Below are positions 1-8,328 of a DNA stretch of 64,000 nucleotides, piece after piece (within the stretch, counting starts at the first letter, position 1; the number at the start of each line of letters is the position of its first letter). A program made the position numbers and the translations under genes. The stretch is from the NCBI GenBank assembly GCA_964535825.1, contig CAZHUC010000001.1, forward strand, positions 62,001 to 126,000, in the 5' to 3' direction. The stretch is from CAZAQK01 sp964535825 (GTDB taxonomy: Bacteria > Pseudomonadota > Alphaproteobacteria > Rickettsiales > SXRF01). The notes beneath the pieces were generated by a model, which was not told where the DNA came from, did not search any database, and was given only the letters and a program-made list of their open reading frames with translations.

Positions 1-271
1 TGGTTGTGCCGGTGTGGTGCAAAAAGATGGTACGTTGGTTGGCATCGTGACCGATGGTGACCTGCGCCGCCATATGCAACCGCAACTGCTCGAGAAAAAA
101 GCTTCAGAGGTCATGACCGCGAATCCTAAATTCATTCGCCCGGATGCACTGGCCGTTGAGGCACTTTCCATCATGAACGAAAAATCCATCACCAGCCTGT
201 TCGTTGTAGATGGCGGCAAGCCGGTCGGCATATTGCATATCCATGATTGCCTGCGGGCAGGAATTGCCTGA
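1..271 (+). CDS. kdsD: Arabinose-5-phosphate isomerase, C-terminal CBS part (partial)
   Basis: The reading frame is open from base 2 and ends at TGA 269-271, so only the last ~89 residues of a protein starting outside the window are seen. They form the end of a CBS-domain pair: the motif GIVTDGDLRRH is followed by a second CBS unit (VMTANPKFIRPD ... GILHIHDCLRAGI), which is the typical C-terminus of KdsD/KpsF. KdsD interconverts ribulose-5-phosphate and arabinose-5-phosphate, the first step towards Kdo for lipid A core. Its position directly before lptCAB, overlapping lptC by one base (TGATG), matches the standard proteobacterial LPS cluster. No kdsC gene lies between them, unlike in E. coli. 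The isomerase (SIS) domain itself is not visible. Confidence 0.88.
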   Translation, partial: GCAGVVQKDGTLVGIVTDGDLRRHMQPQLLEKKASEVMTANPKFIRPDALAVEALSIMNEKSITSLFVVDGGKPVGILHIHDCLRAGIA

Positions 272-858
272 TGCGTGGCCTGCCTTCGGCGTTCTATACA
301 CAATTTGTCATTATAAGCCGGTGGTCGCTCTGGGTTCTTATCGGCGTGGTGGTGATAGCCGTCGTTTGGGTGGCTTCATCCAATAACGGCAAAGACGGCA
401 CACGATTGGTGTTTTCCAGCGTGACCAAGAACGAAGCCATGCAAAATGTCATGGAAAAACCGCGTTATCAGGGCATGGATCAGAAGAACCAGCCATTCAC
501 GGTGATCGCAGAACGTGCCATCCAAAAAGATAAGGATACCATTGAATTACACGATATTCATGCCGATATGAACCAGCAGGATGGTAGCTGGCTCGCGCTG
601 AATTCTGGCGTGGGGGAGCTTAATCTGGAAACCAAGAAGATTAAGCTGGAGCGCGATGTGAACATGTTTTACGATGGTGGGTATGAGTTTCGCACCAGCG
701 AGGCACAGGTAGATATCAATAAGGGGAGCGCACAGGGCAGCAGCCATATAGAAGGCCAAGGGCCAGCTGGTATATTGCAGGCAGATAGTTTTATAGTTGA
801 AAATCGTGGTCAGGTGATAAAATTTAATGGTTCGGTAAGGATGACGTTGTATCCATGA
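271..858 (+). CDS. lptC: LPS export protein LptC
   Basis: 195 residues. LptC is the bitopic inner-membrane protein that receives LPS from LptB2FG and passes it to LptA in the periplasm. A single N-terminal membrane segment lies at about residues 18-35 (WSLWVLIGVVVIAVVW), followed by a periplasmic beta-rich domain. The in-frame ORF can be extended upstream to 247, but ATG 271 overlaps the kdsD stop as TGATG and gives a normal cytoplasmic tail, so it is preferred. The gene overlaps lptA by ATGA. Identity rests on topology, length and a perfectly conserved neighbourhood rather than on a catalytic motif. Confidence 0.88.
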   Translation: MRGLPSAFYTQFVIISRWSLWVLIGVVVIAVVWVASSNNGKDGTRLVFSSVTKNEAMQNVMEKPRYQGMDQKNQPFTVIAERAIQKDKDTIELHDIHADMNQQDGSWLALNSGVGELNLETKKIKLERDVNMFYDGGYEFRTSEAQVDINKGSAQGSSHIEGQGPAGILQADSFIVENRGQVIKFNGSVRMTLYP

Positions 859-1418
859 TAGGTATGATGATTCGTTTAGTATCTACAATAGTGTTGATAT
901 GTGCTGCATCTGCAGCGGCGGCAGCCGATAAGGCTGCACCTAAATTACCCACCGGGAACAGCAAAGCGCCCATAGAGATCAATGCGGACGCACTTGAGGT
1001 GCAGCAGGAAAAGAATATTGCGGTGTTCTCGGGCCATGTGGTGGCGATCCAAGATAAGATGCGCCTGAAAGCTGAGAAAATGACCGTATATTACCGCAGC
1101 CCCGATGGTGAAAATAAGAAATCCGGGCAGGATGCCATCCGCAAGATCGAGGTGGAGGGCAATGTGTTCATGAGCACACCGGATGAAACGGCAAGTGGCC
1201 TGACCGGTGTGTATGATGTTGAGAACAACCATATCACACTGAATAACAAGGTTGTGCTGACCAAAGGAAAGAACACGCTTAAAGGTGATAAGCTGGTGTA
1301 TGATATGGCCACTGGCAAAAGCGTGGTAAGCGCCGCTGGCGCGGCGGCAGGTGAAAAAGGTAAGCCTAAGGAAAGGGTGCGTGCCTTATTCGTGCCAGAT
1401 GAAAAAGATAAGAAATAA
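855..1418 (+). CDS. lptA: Periplasmic LPS transport protein LptA (OstA-like)
   Basis: 187 residues with a Sec signal peptide (about residues 1-24, ending in an alanine-rich AASAAAAA stretch). The mature part has the OstA/LptA beta-jellyroll pattern: PIEINADALEVQQEKNIAVFSG, then a second strand set with VEGNVFMSTPDETASG and KNTLKGDKLVYDMATG. LptA polymerises into the bridge that carries LPS across the periplasm to LptD. The start ATG overlaps the lptC stop (ATGA), and the lptB start follows four bases after the stop, so lptC-lptA-lptB is one transcription unit. The C-terminal tail is lysine-rich and probably disordered. Confidence 0.9.
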   Translation: MIGMMIRLVSTIVLICAASAAAAADKAAPKLPTGNSKAPIEINADALEVQQEKNIAVFSGHVVAIQDKMRLKAEKMTVYYRSPDGENKKSGQDAIRKIEVEGNVFMSTPDETASGLTGVYDVENNHITLNNKVVLTKGKNTLKGDKLVYDMATGKSVVSAAGAAAGEKGKPKERVRALFVPDEKDKK

Positions 1419-1422
1419 CGAC

Positions 1423-2202
1423 ATGGATAAATCGGAATCCTCGCAAGGCAATACATCAAAACCAAAGCTGGTGCAGGCCACCGGTGGGCTGGAAGTGACA
1501 CATATCGGTAAGCGCTATGGTGGCAGGCCGGTGGTGCGTGATGTATCGCTTAAGGTGCGTCGTGGTGAGGCGGTGGGATTGTTAGGGCCAAACGGCGCGG
1601 GTAAAACCACCTGTTTTTATATGATCACCGGTCTTATCCGGCCGGATATCGGCGAGATCCATCTGGATGAGCAGGATATTACGCGCCTTCCAATGTATCG
1701 CCGCGCGCGTCTGGGTATCGGCTACCTGCCGCAGGAAGCATCGATCTTCCGTGGTCTGACGGTAGAACAGAATATCATGTCGGTGCTTGAGATCGCAGAG
1801 ACCGATCCTTCGGTGCGCAGTGCCATGCTGGAAGAATTACTTGCGGAGTTTTCTATCACCCATCTGCGTATGGCGGTTGGTATCACACTCTCTGGCGGTG
1901 AACGTCGTCGCGTGGAAATTGCCCGTGCGCTGGCTTCAAAGCCATACTTCATCCTGCTGGATGAACCTCTTGCAGGTATCGACCCCATCGCGGTGGATGA
2001 AGTGCGCAAGCTGGTGAAGCATTTAAAAGATCGCGGCATCGGCGTGCTCATCACCGACCACAACGTGCGCGAAACCCTCGACATCATCGACCGTGCCTAT
2101 ATCATGCATGATGGCGAAGTGCTGACCGAAGGCACACCGGCGGAAATCGTCAATAACGTGGATGTCCGCCGCGTGTATCTGGGTGAGCGCTTCAGCCTGT
2201 AA
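1423..2202 (+). CDS. lptB: LPS export ABC transporter ATPase LptB
   Basis: 259 residues from ATG 1423; the frame extends back to 1351 inside lptA but that would add a non-homologous leader. LptB is the cytoplasmic ATPase powering LPS extraction by LptFG. Visible motifs: Walker A GPNGAGKT at residues 55-62, a Q-loop (GYLPQEASIF), ABC signature LSGGE from residue 156, Walker B with D180-E181 in LLDEPLAGIDP, and the switch histidine in ITDHNVRE. The LSGGERRR and DPIAVDEV variants are typical of LptB rather than of generic importers. A non-conserved leader of ~22 residues precedes the ABC fold. It is the last gene of the LPS block. Confidence 0.95.
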   Translation: MDKSESSQGNTSKPKLVQATGGLEVTHIGKRYGGRPVVRDVSLKVRRGEAVGLLGPNGAGKTTCFYMITGLIRPDIGEIHLDEQDITRLPMYRRARLGIGYLPQEASIFRGLTVEQNIMSVLEIAETDPSVRSAMLEELLAEFSITHLRMAVGITLSGGERRRVEIARALASKPYFILLDEPLAGIDPIAVDEVRKLVKHLKDRGIGVLITDHNVRETLDIIDRAYIMHDGEVLTEGTPAEIVNNVDVRRVYLGERFSL

Positions 2203-2287
2203 TAAAAATGGCGACACAACGGGGAGTAATCGTGTGCCGCCAGTTTTAGTAGGAGAACGGGCAGTGTTAGTGCCCTTATTGTTCTTG

Positions 2288-2312
2288 GCCTGAGATCGGT
2301 GTCAGGCTTTTC
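2288..2312 (+). terminator. Weak candidate terminator after lptB
   Basis: In the 266-base gap 2203-2468, GCCTGA (2288-2293) and TCAGGC (2302-2307) can pair around an 8-base loop, followed by a short T-run. The stem is only 6 bp, so the call is tentative. The rest of the gap is AT-rich and I recognise no RNA gene or clear promoter hexamers in it. Confidence 0.35.
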
Positions 2313-2468
2313 ACCACTTTTTTGGCTCTAAAGAGCATGAGGTTCTAATGCCTCACACACTCATTCTGATATAGCTTCGTTACAATTTTATGACAGTTCT
2401 GTGAACTAACCATGACAAGTTCCTTAATATGAATTGCACAGACGCGTCGAAGGTGTAAAAATACGCTT

Positions 2469-3953
2469 ATGAAACAAGGACCAAGATTAGAGCTACGAGC
2501 CGGCCAGTCGCTGGTGATGACCCAGCAGTTGCAGCAATCCATCAAGCTGTTGCAATGTAATGCGCTTGAACTGAAAGCCTTTGTTGAGGCAGAGCTGGAA
2601 AAGAACCCCTTCCTGGCTCAGGAAGAGCCGGATTCGCAGGAATCTGATGGCCTCGAAGAACCCACCAGAACCGATGATGGTGAGCCGCGCGAGGCGGATT
2701 TTACCGGTGACGAAGATTATCAGGGAGAGATGCAGGCGCAGGACTGGAGCGATGATAGCGAAGATATTGAAAAAGATTACCTGAGCAGTACCCAGCTTTC
2801 GCCTATGGGGAGCGGTGATTTCAGTGGTGATGAGGAAGGCAACAGCTTCGAGAACACCACCTCACAGGAAAAAACGCTGCGCGAGCATTTATTGGAACAA
2901 CTGCAAATGGATATAACAGATCCTGTGCAGCGGTTGATCGGTGCGCATCTCATCGATATGACCGACGAAGCAGGTTACATCAAGGATGACCTCTCCAAAC
3001 TGGCGGATTCCTTCGGTGTTACCGTGCCTGAGGTGGAAGAGGTGTTGTTGTTATTGCAGCGTTTTGAGCCTCCCGGCGTGTGCGCGCGCAACCTGCAGGA
3101 ATGCTTGTCGTTGCAGCTTAAAGAAAAGAACCGCCTTGATCCGGCCATGCAGAAATTGCTGGATAATCTGAACATGGTCGCTGCCGCAAAATTCGATGAA
3201 TTGCAGAAAATATGCGGTGTCGATAAGGAAGATATCCGCCAGATGATAGCAGAAATTCGTGAGTTAAACCCCAAACCGGGCAGTGGTTTCTCGCATGAGG
3301 TGGTGCAGGTGGCCGCACCCGATATATTTGTGCGCCGCCTGCCAGACGGGAATTGGCATGTTGAACTCAACATGGATAACTTCCCGAAGGTCATGGTCAA
3401 TAAGCGCTATTACAAGAAGATCACGCAGGAATCGCGCAACGTGAAGGATAAGCAATATCTCACCGAGCAGTTCGGCTCAGCCAGCTGGCTGGTGCGCGCA
3501 CTGGAGCAACGGGCACAAACCATGATCAAAGTATCAGGTGAGTTGGTAAAGCAGCAGGATGCCTTCTTCAGACTTGGTGTGCGCTACCTGAAACCCATGA
3601 CACTCAAGCATATCGCCAACCAGACCGGTTATCATGAAAGTACCATCAGCCGTGTGACCAATGGGAAATTCCTTGTTTGTCCGCGTGGCACGTTCGAGCT
3701 GAAATATTTCTTTACGTCAGCGCTCAGCAGGGCAGAGGGCGGCGAGGATATTTCCAGCGAGTCGGTAAAACATTACATAGAAGAGCTTATCGGCAAAGAG
3801 ACTGATGACCATATTCTCTCCGATGACGAGATCGCTGAACGCCTCAAGGAACGCAATATTTCTGTAGCTCGCCGCACGGTTGCAAAATATCGTGAGGCAC
3901 TTGGCATTCCTTCTTCTGCCAAACGTAAAAGATTAAAATTGCAGTCCTTGTAG
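2469..3953 (+). CDS. rpoN: RNA polymerase sigma-54 factor RpoN
   Basis: 494 residues. Sigma-54 directs RNA polymerase to -24/-12 promoters and needs AAA+ enhancer-binding activators. Region I is Q/L-rich (MTQQLQQSIKLLQ, residues ~17-29), region II (about 50-135) is strongly acidic, and the core-binding region carries the GVCARNLQECL and LNPKPG motifs. The helix-turn-helix IANQTGYHESTISRVTNGK is near residues 380-400 and the RpoN box ARRTVAKYRE is near 468-477. Length is usual. A possible Shine-Dalgarno (AAGGTG) lies upstream of the ATG. It belongs to the conserved rpoN-hpf-ptsN neighbourhood, but an ATPase gene has been inserted directly downstream. Confidence 0.96.
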   Translation: MKQGPRLELRAGQSLVMTQQLQQSIKLLQCNALELKAFVEAELEKNPFLAQEEPDSQESDGLEEPTRTDDGEPREADFTGDEDYQGEMQAQDWSDDSEDIEKDYLSSTQLSPMGSGDFSGDEEGNSFENTTSQEKTLREHLLEQLQMDITDPVQRLIGAHLIDMTDEAGYIKDDLSKLADSFGVTVPEVEEVLLLLQRFEPPGVCARNLQECLSLQLKEKNRLDPAMQKLLDNLNMVAAAKFDELQKICGVDKEDIRQMIAEIRELNPKPGSGFSHEVVQVAAPDIFVRRLPDGNWHVELNMDNFPKVMVNKRYYKKITQESRNVKDKQYLTEQFGSASWLVRALEQRAQTMIKVSGELVKQQDAFFRLGVRYLKPMTLKHIANQTGYHESTISRVTNGKFLVCPRGTFELKYFFTSALSRAEGGEDISSESVKHYIEELIGKETDDHILSDDEIAERLKERNISVARRTVAKYREALGIPSSAKRKRLKLQSL

Positions 3954-4001
3954 AGCTGGTATAACCTGCCCGTGAATAGATAACCTCAACGGAACTTCCT
4001 G

Positions 4002-5132
4002 ATGTCTGCCACAGAAAAACCAATGCCTACCACGAACTGGAGCGCAATAAAGAATCTCGGACCAATTTTACCTCTTCTGAATGATGACTCTGTCAACGAT
4101 ATCCTTATCAATAACCATAAGGAGATATTCGTTGAACGTAAGGGTAAGCTCGAAAAAACAGACATAGAGTTCACAGATGAAGCGGCTCTGCTTGAAATGG
4201 CAAAGAGCGTTGTAAATGCAGTAGGTCGTGAACTTGATCCGAACCGCCCGCTGGTGGATGCAAGGTTGATCGACGGTAGCCGTGTGAACGTAATTTCGCC
4301 GCCACTTGCGGTAGATGGCACATCGATCTCCATCCGTAAGTTCTCACGCCGCAAGATCACTCTGGATGACATGGTGGCACAAGGCAACCTTTCATTCGCG
4401 ATAGCAGAATTCCTCAAGATCGTAAGCCACTGTCGCATGAATATCATTATTTGCGGTGGTACGGGCTCTGGTAAGACCACGCTGATGAACGCACTTACCC
4501 GCCATATATCGGATTCGGAACGTATCGTGACCATCGAGGATGCTGCCGAGTTGCAGCTTCAACAGCCGCATGTGGTGCGTCTGGAAACCAAGCCGCTTAC
4601 TATCGGTGCTGATCCGGCCGAGGAAGTATCCATCCGTGATCTGGTGAAGAACGCCCTGCGTATGCGTCCGGATCGTATCATTGTGGGTGAGGTGCGCGGT
4701 TCCGAGGCATTCGACATGATGCAGGCCATGAACACCGGCCATGAAGGCTCGCTTACCACCATTCACGCTAACCACCCGCGCGATGGTATGGCGCGTCTGG
4801 AGAACATGATCAGTATGGCGAACCTGCATATTCCTCCACGCTCTCTGCGTGCGCAGATCGTATCTGCTGTGCATCTGATGGTACAGATCAGCCGTATGCG
4901 TGACGGTATGCGCCGTATTACCTATATTTCTGAGATCATTGGTATGGAAGGTGATGTCATCACCATGAACGACCTGTTCCAGTATGTATCAGAAGGTGAT
5001 GGCGAGGATGGCAAATTAAAAGGCCACTTCCAGTGGACAGGAATCCTCCCGCGCTGCCTGAAACGAGTGTCTTATTACGGCGAATTAGACAAGTTAGCCA
5101 AGGCGTTGGGCATTAAAATACCAAAACTGTAG
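4002..5132 (+). CDS. CpaF/VirB11-family secretion ATPase (orphan)
   Basis: 376 residues. This family of hexameric ATPases powers Tad/Flp pilus assembly (CpaF/TadA) or type IV secretion (VirB11). The N-terminal domain shows NDSVNDILINNHKEIFVE and the RLIDGSRVNVISPPLAVDGTSISIRKF signature of CpaF. Walker A GGTGSGKT spans residues 152-159, the Walker B/Asp-box region RIIVGEVRG has its Glu near 230, and the His-box is GHEGSLTTIHANHPRD. It is shorter than typical CpaF (~450-500 residues), lacking a long N-terminal extension. No pilin, prepilin peptidase, TadB/C or secretin gene lies nearby; it sits between rpoN and hpf. Pilus versus another role cannot be decided here. Confidence 0.85.
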   Translation: MSATEKPMPTTNWSAIKNLGPILPLLNDDSVNDILINNHKEIFVERKGKLEKTDIEFTDEAALLEMAKSVVNAVGRELDPNRPLVDARLIDGSRVNVISPPLAVDGTSISIRKFSRRKITLDDMVAQGNLSFAIAEFLKIVSHCRMNIIICGGTGSGKTTLMNALTRHISDSERIVTIEDAAELQLQQPHVVRLETKPLTIGADPAEEVSIRDLVKNALRMRPDRIIVGEVRGSEAFDMMQAMNTGHEGSLTTIHANHPRDGMARLENMISMANLHIPPRSLRAQIVSAVHLMVQISRMRDGMRRITYISEIIGMEGDVITMNDLFQYVSEGDGEDGKLKGHFQWTGILPRCLKRVSYYGELDKLAKALGIKIPKL

Positions 5133-5149
5133 AAAAATCAGAGGTTATT

Positions 5150-5158
5150 TGTTATAAT
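5150..5158 (+). promoter_or_regulatory. Candidate extended -10 promoter element upstream of hpf
   Basis: TGT-TATAAT fits an extended -10 (TGn-TATAAT) exactly, ~98 bases before the hpf start. No good -35 is visible 17 bases upstream, which is acceptable for extended -10 promoters. Prediction from sequence only. Confidence 0.4.
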
Positions 5159-5168
5159 CGGGCTATGG

Positions 5169-5197
5169 TTGACGCTATGCTCAATCCTTATTATCCT
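5169..5197 (+). promoter_or_regulatory. Candidate sigma-70 promoter of hpf
   Basis: A -35 hexamer TTGACG (5169-5174) is separated by 17 bases from TATCCT (5192-5197). It would give hpf-ptsN-folM-folB its own promoter independent of rpoN, with a leader of about 55 bases. Prediction only. Confidence 0.35.
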
Positions 5198-5255
5198 CAT
5201 AGTTCCGAATCATTTTAGCGAATCCTATAATCATTATTATTTTAGAAGGCACGAT

Positions 5256-5840
5256 ATGCAGATTAATGTTTCTGGTAAAGGCGTTGAAGTCGGTGAATCT
5301 TTGCGCAAACACATAGAAGAACAAGTAGCAGAACATGTAACGAAATACATAGATCGAGTAAGCAATATGAGCACGGTGGTGTCGCGTGAGGCGCATCTGT
5401 TCCGTGTCGATATTACAGGCAATCTGGGCACGCATGCTGGCATGGTGATTCGCAGCCGTGGCGAGTCAGATGATGTATATGCCGCCTTTGACCTTTCCTT
5501 GGAAAAAATGAGCAAGCAGCTGCGTCGTTATAAGCGCAAGATCACCAACCATCATAAGCATGCGACCGATGATGTGGTGGTAGGCAGTGTGCGTGCTACC
5601 AAATATGTACTCCCACCTCAGGCAGGTGAAGAGGATGATGATAAATCAGCCGGACTTGTTATTGCAGAAAAACCAACTAATATTGAAACCATGACGGTCA
5701 GTCAGGCTGTGATGAAAATGGACCTGCAGGATCTGCCGGCCGTGATGTTCTTTAATTCGGCGCATGGCCGCCTGAATGTGGTGTATCGCCGTGCTGATGG
5801 CAATATCTCATGGTTAGACCCTGAAGGTAAAGCAGCGTAA
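5256..5840 (+). CDS. hpf: Ribosome hibernation promoting factor, long form
   Basis: 194 residues from ATG 5256, chosen over an upstream in-frame start because MQINVSGKGVEVGESLRKHIEEQ is the normal N-terminus. The first ~100 residues form the S30AE/RaiA fold, which binds the 30S decoding site. After a linker, the C-terminal domain (about residues 138-192, with PAVMFFNSAHGRLNVVYRR) is the dimerisation module of long HPF that makes 100S ribosome dimers. The linkage with rpoN and ptsN is widespread in proteobacteria. Two candidate promoters lie in the 123-base gap before it. Confidence 0.93.
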   Translation: MQINVSGKGVEVGESLRKHIEEQVAEHVTKYIDRVSNMSTVVSREAHLFRVDITGNLGTHAGMVIRSRGESDDVYAAFDLSLEKMSKQLRRYKRKITNHHKHATDDVVVGSVRATKYVLPPQAGEEDDDKSAGLVIAEKPTNIETMTVSQAVMKMDLQDLPAVMFFNSAHGRLNVVYRRADGNISWLDPEGKAA

Positions 5841-5858
5841 TAACAACGTAGTAGCATC

Positions 5859-6323
5859 ATGAAACTCGATGCGATCTTATCAAAGGAATCAGTTTTCGCC
5901 GGTCTGCAGGTGCGTGACCGCAAGCAGGCGCTTAAGCAGCTTTCTGCCAATGCGTCGGCAATATGTGGTCTGGGCGAGAAGGAAGTCTATTCCACATTGA
6001 TGGATCGTGAAGAGCGCGGCTCTACCTGCATGGGCGGAGGAGTATGTATCCCGCATGGAAGGTTCGATAATCTGGATAAATCGGTGGCGCTATTCGCAAA
6101 GCTGGATACGCCGATAGCCTATGATTCGCCGGATGGAAAACCCGTCGATCTCATGTTCATGTTGCTGACGCCGGTGGATGCCAATACCGAGCATCTTAAG
6201 TCGCTGGCGCTTATCTCGAAACTGCTGCGTAATAAATCGCTCTGTGAGAACCTTCGCCAGACCGACGATGCTCGCACACTCTACGCGCTGATCGATTCTG
6301 CAAGCCGTGAGGATGCTGCGTGA
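5859..6323 (+). CDS. ptsN: Nitrogen-PTS EIIA protein PtsN
   Basis: 154 residues, the regulatory EIIA-Ntr of the PTS-Ntr phosphorelay. The phosphorylatable histidine is H66 in GGGVCIPHGRF, preceded by the family motif DREERGSTCMGGG. PtsN carries phosphate received from HPr/NPr and, in other bacteria, controls potassium transport, stress signalling and sigma-54-related functions by protein contact. It follows hpf by 18 bases and overlaps the next gene (GTGA), so hpf, ptsN, folM and folB form one operon. The phosphate donor side (HPr, HprK, EIIA-Man) is encoded ~2.4 kb downstream. Confidence 0.95.
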   Translation: MKLDAILSKESVFAGLQVRDRKQALKQLSANASAICGLGEKEVYSTLMDREERGSTCMGGGVCIPHGRFDNLDKSVALFAKLDTPIAYDSPDGKPVDLMFMLLTPVDANTEHLKSLALISKLLRNKSLCENLRQTDDARTLYALIDSASREDAA

Positions 6324-7033
6324 GGCCAGCCCTTCTTATTACAGGAGGCGCAATTCGCGTGGGCCGAGCCATTGCGTTGCATATGGCAAATGCGGGCTAT
6401 GATATAGCCCTTCATTACAATAGCTCAGCAAAAGAAGCGGAAGAGACCGCCGGTGGCATCAGGAAACTCGGCGCTAAATGCCAGCTATTGCAGGCAGACC
6501 TTGCGGATAACAGCACGTATGACGATGTGATCGCTAAAGCACATCAGGCTTTTCCAAATCTTTCAGCACTTATCAATAATGCTTCTGTGTTCGATCGTGG
6601 CAGCTTCTTGGAAAGTGATGCTAAGCTGTACCAGAAAGAATTCCGCATTAATTTTGAAGCTCCGGTTTTTCTTACCCAAGCCTTTGCTAGGCATGTTAAA
6701 AAAGGTTCTGTGGTGAACATGCTGGATGCCGCGGTCACACGTCAGGTGGTATCGTATTTCTTTTATTCATTATCCAAAAAGAATCTTCTGGAATTCACCC
6801 GCATGGCTGCCTGTGAGTTAGGGCCGGATATACGCGTAAATGGCGTGTGCCCGGGGTATCTGCTGCCTGCGGAGGGCTGGGGCGATGATTACCGGCAGAA
6901 GCTGGAGCAGACCTTGCCATTAAAGAAGATCGCTTCACTGGAAGACGTTGCCACGGTGGTAAGAATGTTTATAACTACACCCTCGCTCACCGGTCAGGTG
7001 TTGTTTGTTGATGGAGGGGAATCACTCGCGTGA
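6320..7033 (+). CDS. folM: SDR-family pteridine reductase (FolM/PTR1-like)
   Basis: 237 residues, GTG start overlapping the ptsN stop (GTGA). It is a short-chain dehydrogenase: nucleotide motif TGGAIRVGRA at residues 8-17, LINNAS at 84-89, catalytic Y149 and K153 (YSLSK), and an Asp (D136 in NMLDAA) where classical SDRs have Ser. The TGxxxRxG motif together with Asp for Ser is the mark of pteridine reductases (Leishmania PTR1, bacterial FolM), which reduce dihydromonapterin or dihydrofolate with NADPH. The overlap with folB, another pterin enzyme, supports this. Substrate is inferred; a general SDR role is the alternative. Confidence 0.72.
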   Translation: MRPALLITGGAIRVGRAIALHMANAGYDIALHYNSSAKEAEETAGGIRKLGAKCQLLQADLADNSTYDDVIAKAHQAFPNLSALINNASVFDRGSFLESDAKLYQKEFRINFEAPVFLTQAFARHVKKGSVVNMLDAAVTRQVVSYFFYSLSKKNLLEFTRMAACELGPDIRVNGVCPGYLLPAEGWGDDYRQKLEQTLPLKKIASLEDVATVVRMFITTPSLTGQVLFVDGGESLA

Positions 7034-7377
7034 TCATACATATTACGAATCTTAAGGCAGAAACGGTCATTGGTGCGTATCCTGCCGAGCGCAAGGCCAA
7101 GCGTCAGGTGACATTGGATCTTGCGATCGAATATGATGCCATGGTGGCAATGAGCAGTGATAAGCTGGAAGATGCGCTGGATTATGCCGCGATCGAAAAA
7201 GCTATAGTCACTACGCTGCCAAAGCAAAAGTTCCATCTCATCGAAGCGCTGGCATCCTATGTGGCGCATATGGTGCTGGCGATGGAGCGTGTGCGCGGTG
7301 TAACGGTGGTGTTGCACAAAAAAGGCGCGCTTGAGCATGCAGATTCCGTATCTGTGGAATACAGCCTCAAAAAATAG
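7030..7377 (+). CDS. folB: Dihydroneopterin aldolase FolB
   Basis: 115 residues, GTG start overlapping the preceding stop (GTGA). FolB cleaves 7,8-dihydroneopterin to 6-hydroxymethyl-dihydropterin in folate synthesis. The pattern is the tunnelling fold of the family: short N-terminus HITNLKAETVIGAYPAER, the helix motif LIEALASYV with the conserved Glu, and the C-terminal VVLHKKGALEHADSVSVE with the catalytic Lys. It forms a two-gene folate module with the pteridine reductase inside the ptsN operon. It ends one base before the stop codon of the opposing gene at 7379. Confidence 0.88.
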   Translation: MIIHITNLKAETVIGAYPAERKAKRQVTLDLAIEYDAMVAMSSDKLEDALDYAAIEKAIVTTLPKQKFHLIEALASYVAHMVLAMERVRGVTVVLHKKGALEHADSVSVEYSLKK

Positions 7378-7378
7378 G

Positions 7379-8290
7379 CTAATTCTTTTTAGTGATACCC
7401 AGCGCTCTTAATGCCTCCACACTGGCTGGCTGTATGGAATAATCAACATCAATCGGTACATATGCAGACCCGCTGGTATTCATGAACACAAGGAACGTTG
7501 GCGATGTTAGATCGCGCGATTGCTTGTAATCATGCAGCACGGAATACAGCTTGTTAGGAAGACCTGCCAGTTTGATGCTGGTTGCTGTCACCGGAGAGTC
7601 TATCTTGATAAGGTTGGTGACTGTAAACTGCACCATCCTCTCGGCAGATTGCATTTCATTGATCTGCACCTCGGCCACTACAGCAGATTTTGCCGCAAGT
7701 GCTGCCGCATTGCTTTGTTTCATCTCATTTGCCCATTGCTCAATGCGTGCTGCGCGTGCCGCTTCTTCAATGATAGGTTTTTCATCAACAAAAACGCGGT
7801 TCTTAATATTATTCTGGATGATCCTGGTTAAGACCGTAAAAGCATCGCCAGATTCAGGAAAACGGGCGACCGGGCTTACATAGAAAAGCTTGCTGTTATT
7901 GTCCCATTTGCCTGTAAGCATCCAGCGGGAATCCCTACGCGGGGCTTGCAGCGGCAGAGCCTTCCATTCATCTGAAACTGTAGTTTCATCGGCTTCTGCC
8001 CAGGATGTGTCGTACGGCATCGGTTGCCATATGGCGATCATATTGCGTGGATAATCCCTGCCACGGAGCAGATTTATCATTCTGAGGGTCACTTTGGGCG
8101 GGTTACCATTGGTCCATGCTTGATTAGGTACACTGACCACCTCAGCGATCATGACAGGCAGATCTGTTTTGCTGATAAGATCGACATCATATTTCGTCAT
8201 GGAAAAATTGGTTCTGTCTCTTTGCGCATACGCGCCAGAAGCGCAAGCCAGCAGCATTACCAGACAAATAACTAAATTTTTCATTGCCAT
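7379..8290 (-). CDS. Hypothetical secreted protein
   Basis: 303 residues from ATG 8290 (or 301 from 8284). A Sec signal peptide is clear (KNLVICLVMLLACASGAYAQ), so the protein is exported, probably to the periplasm; the Cys in it is not in a good lipobox. The mature part has about 280 residues, is rich in beta-forming stretches (VTLRMINLLRG, VQFTVTNLIKIDSP) and has no cysteine, repeat or catalytic motif that I recognise. It is transcribed against both flanking operons: it converges on folB and diverges from hprK. Function unknown. Confidence 0.7.
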   Translation of the reverse strand: MAMKNLVICLVMLLACASGAYAQRDRTNFSMTKYDVDLISKTDLPVMIAEVVSVPNQAWTNGNPPKVTLRMINLLRGRDYPRNMIAIWQPMPYDTSWAEADETTVSDEWKALPLQAPRRDSRWMLTGKWDNNSKLFYVSPVARFPESGDAFTVLTRIIQNNIKNRVFVDEKPIIEEAARAARIEQWANEMKQSNAAALAAKSAVVAEVQINEMQSAERMVQFTVTNLIKIDSPVTATSIKLAGLPNKLYSVLHDYKQSRDLTSPTFLVFMNTSGSAYVPIDVDYSIQPASVEALRALGITKKN

Positions 8291-8328
8291 ACCGGATACA
8301 TGGTTGTTAACTCATACTAGCAAAATTA

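Noticed and set aside
2203..2468. RNA gene in the lptB-rpoN gap
   Set aside because: No tRNA-like cloverleaf, no conserved small-RNA feature; only a weak hairpin and AT-rich sequence.
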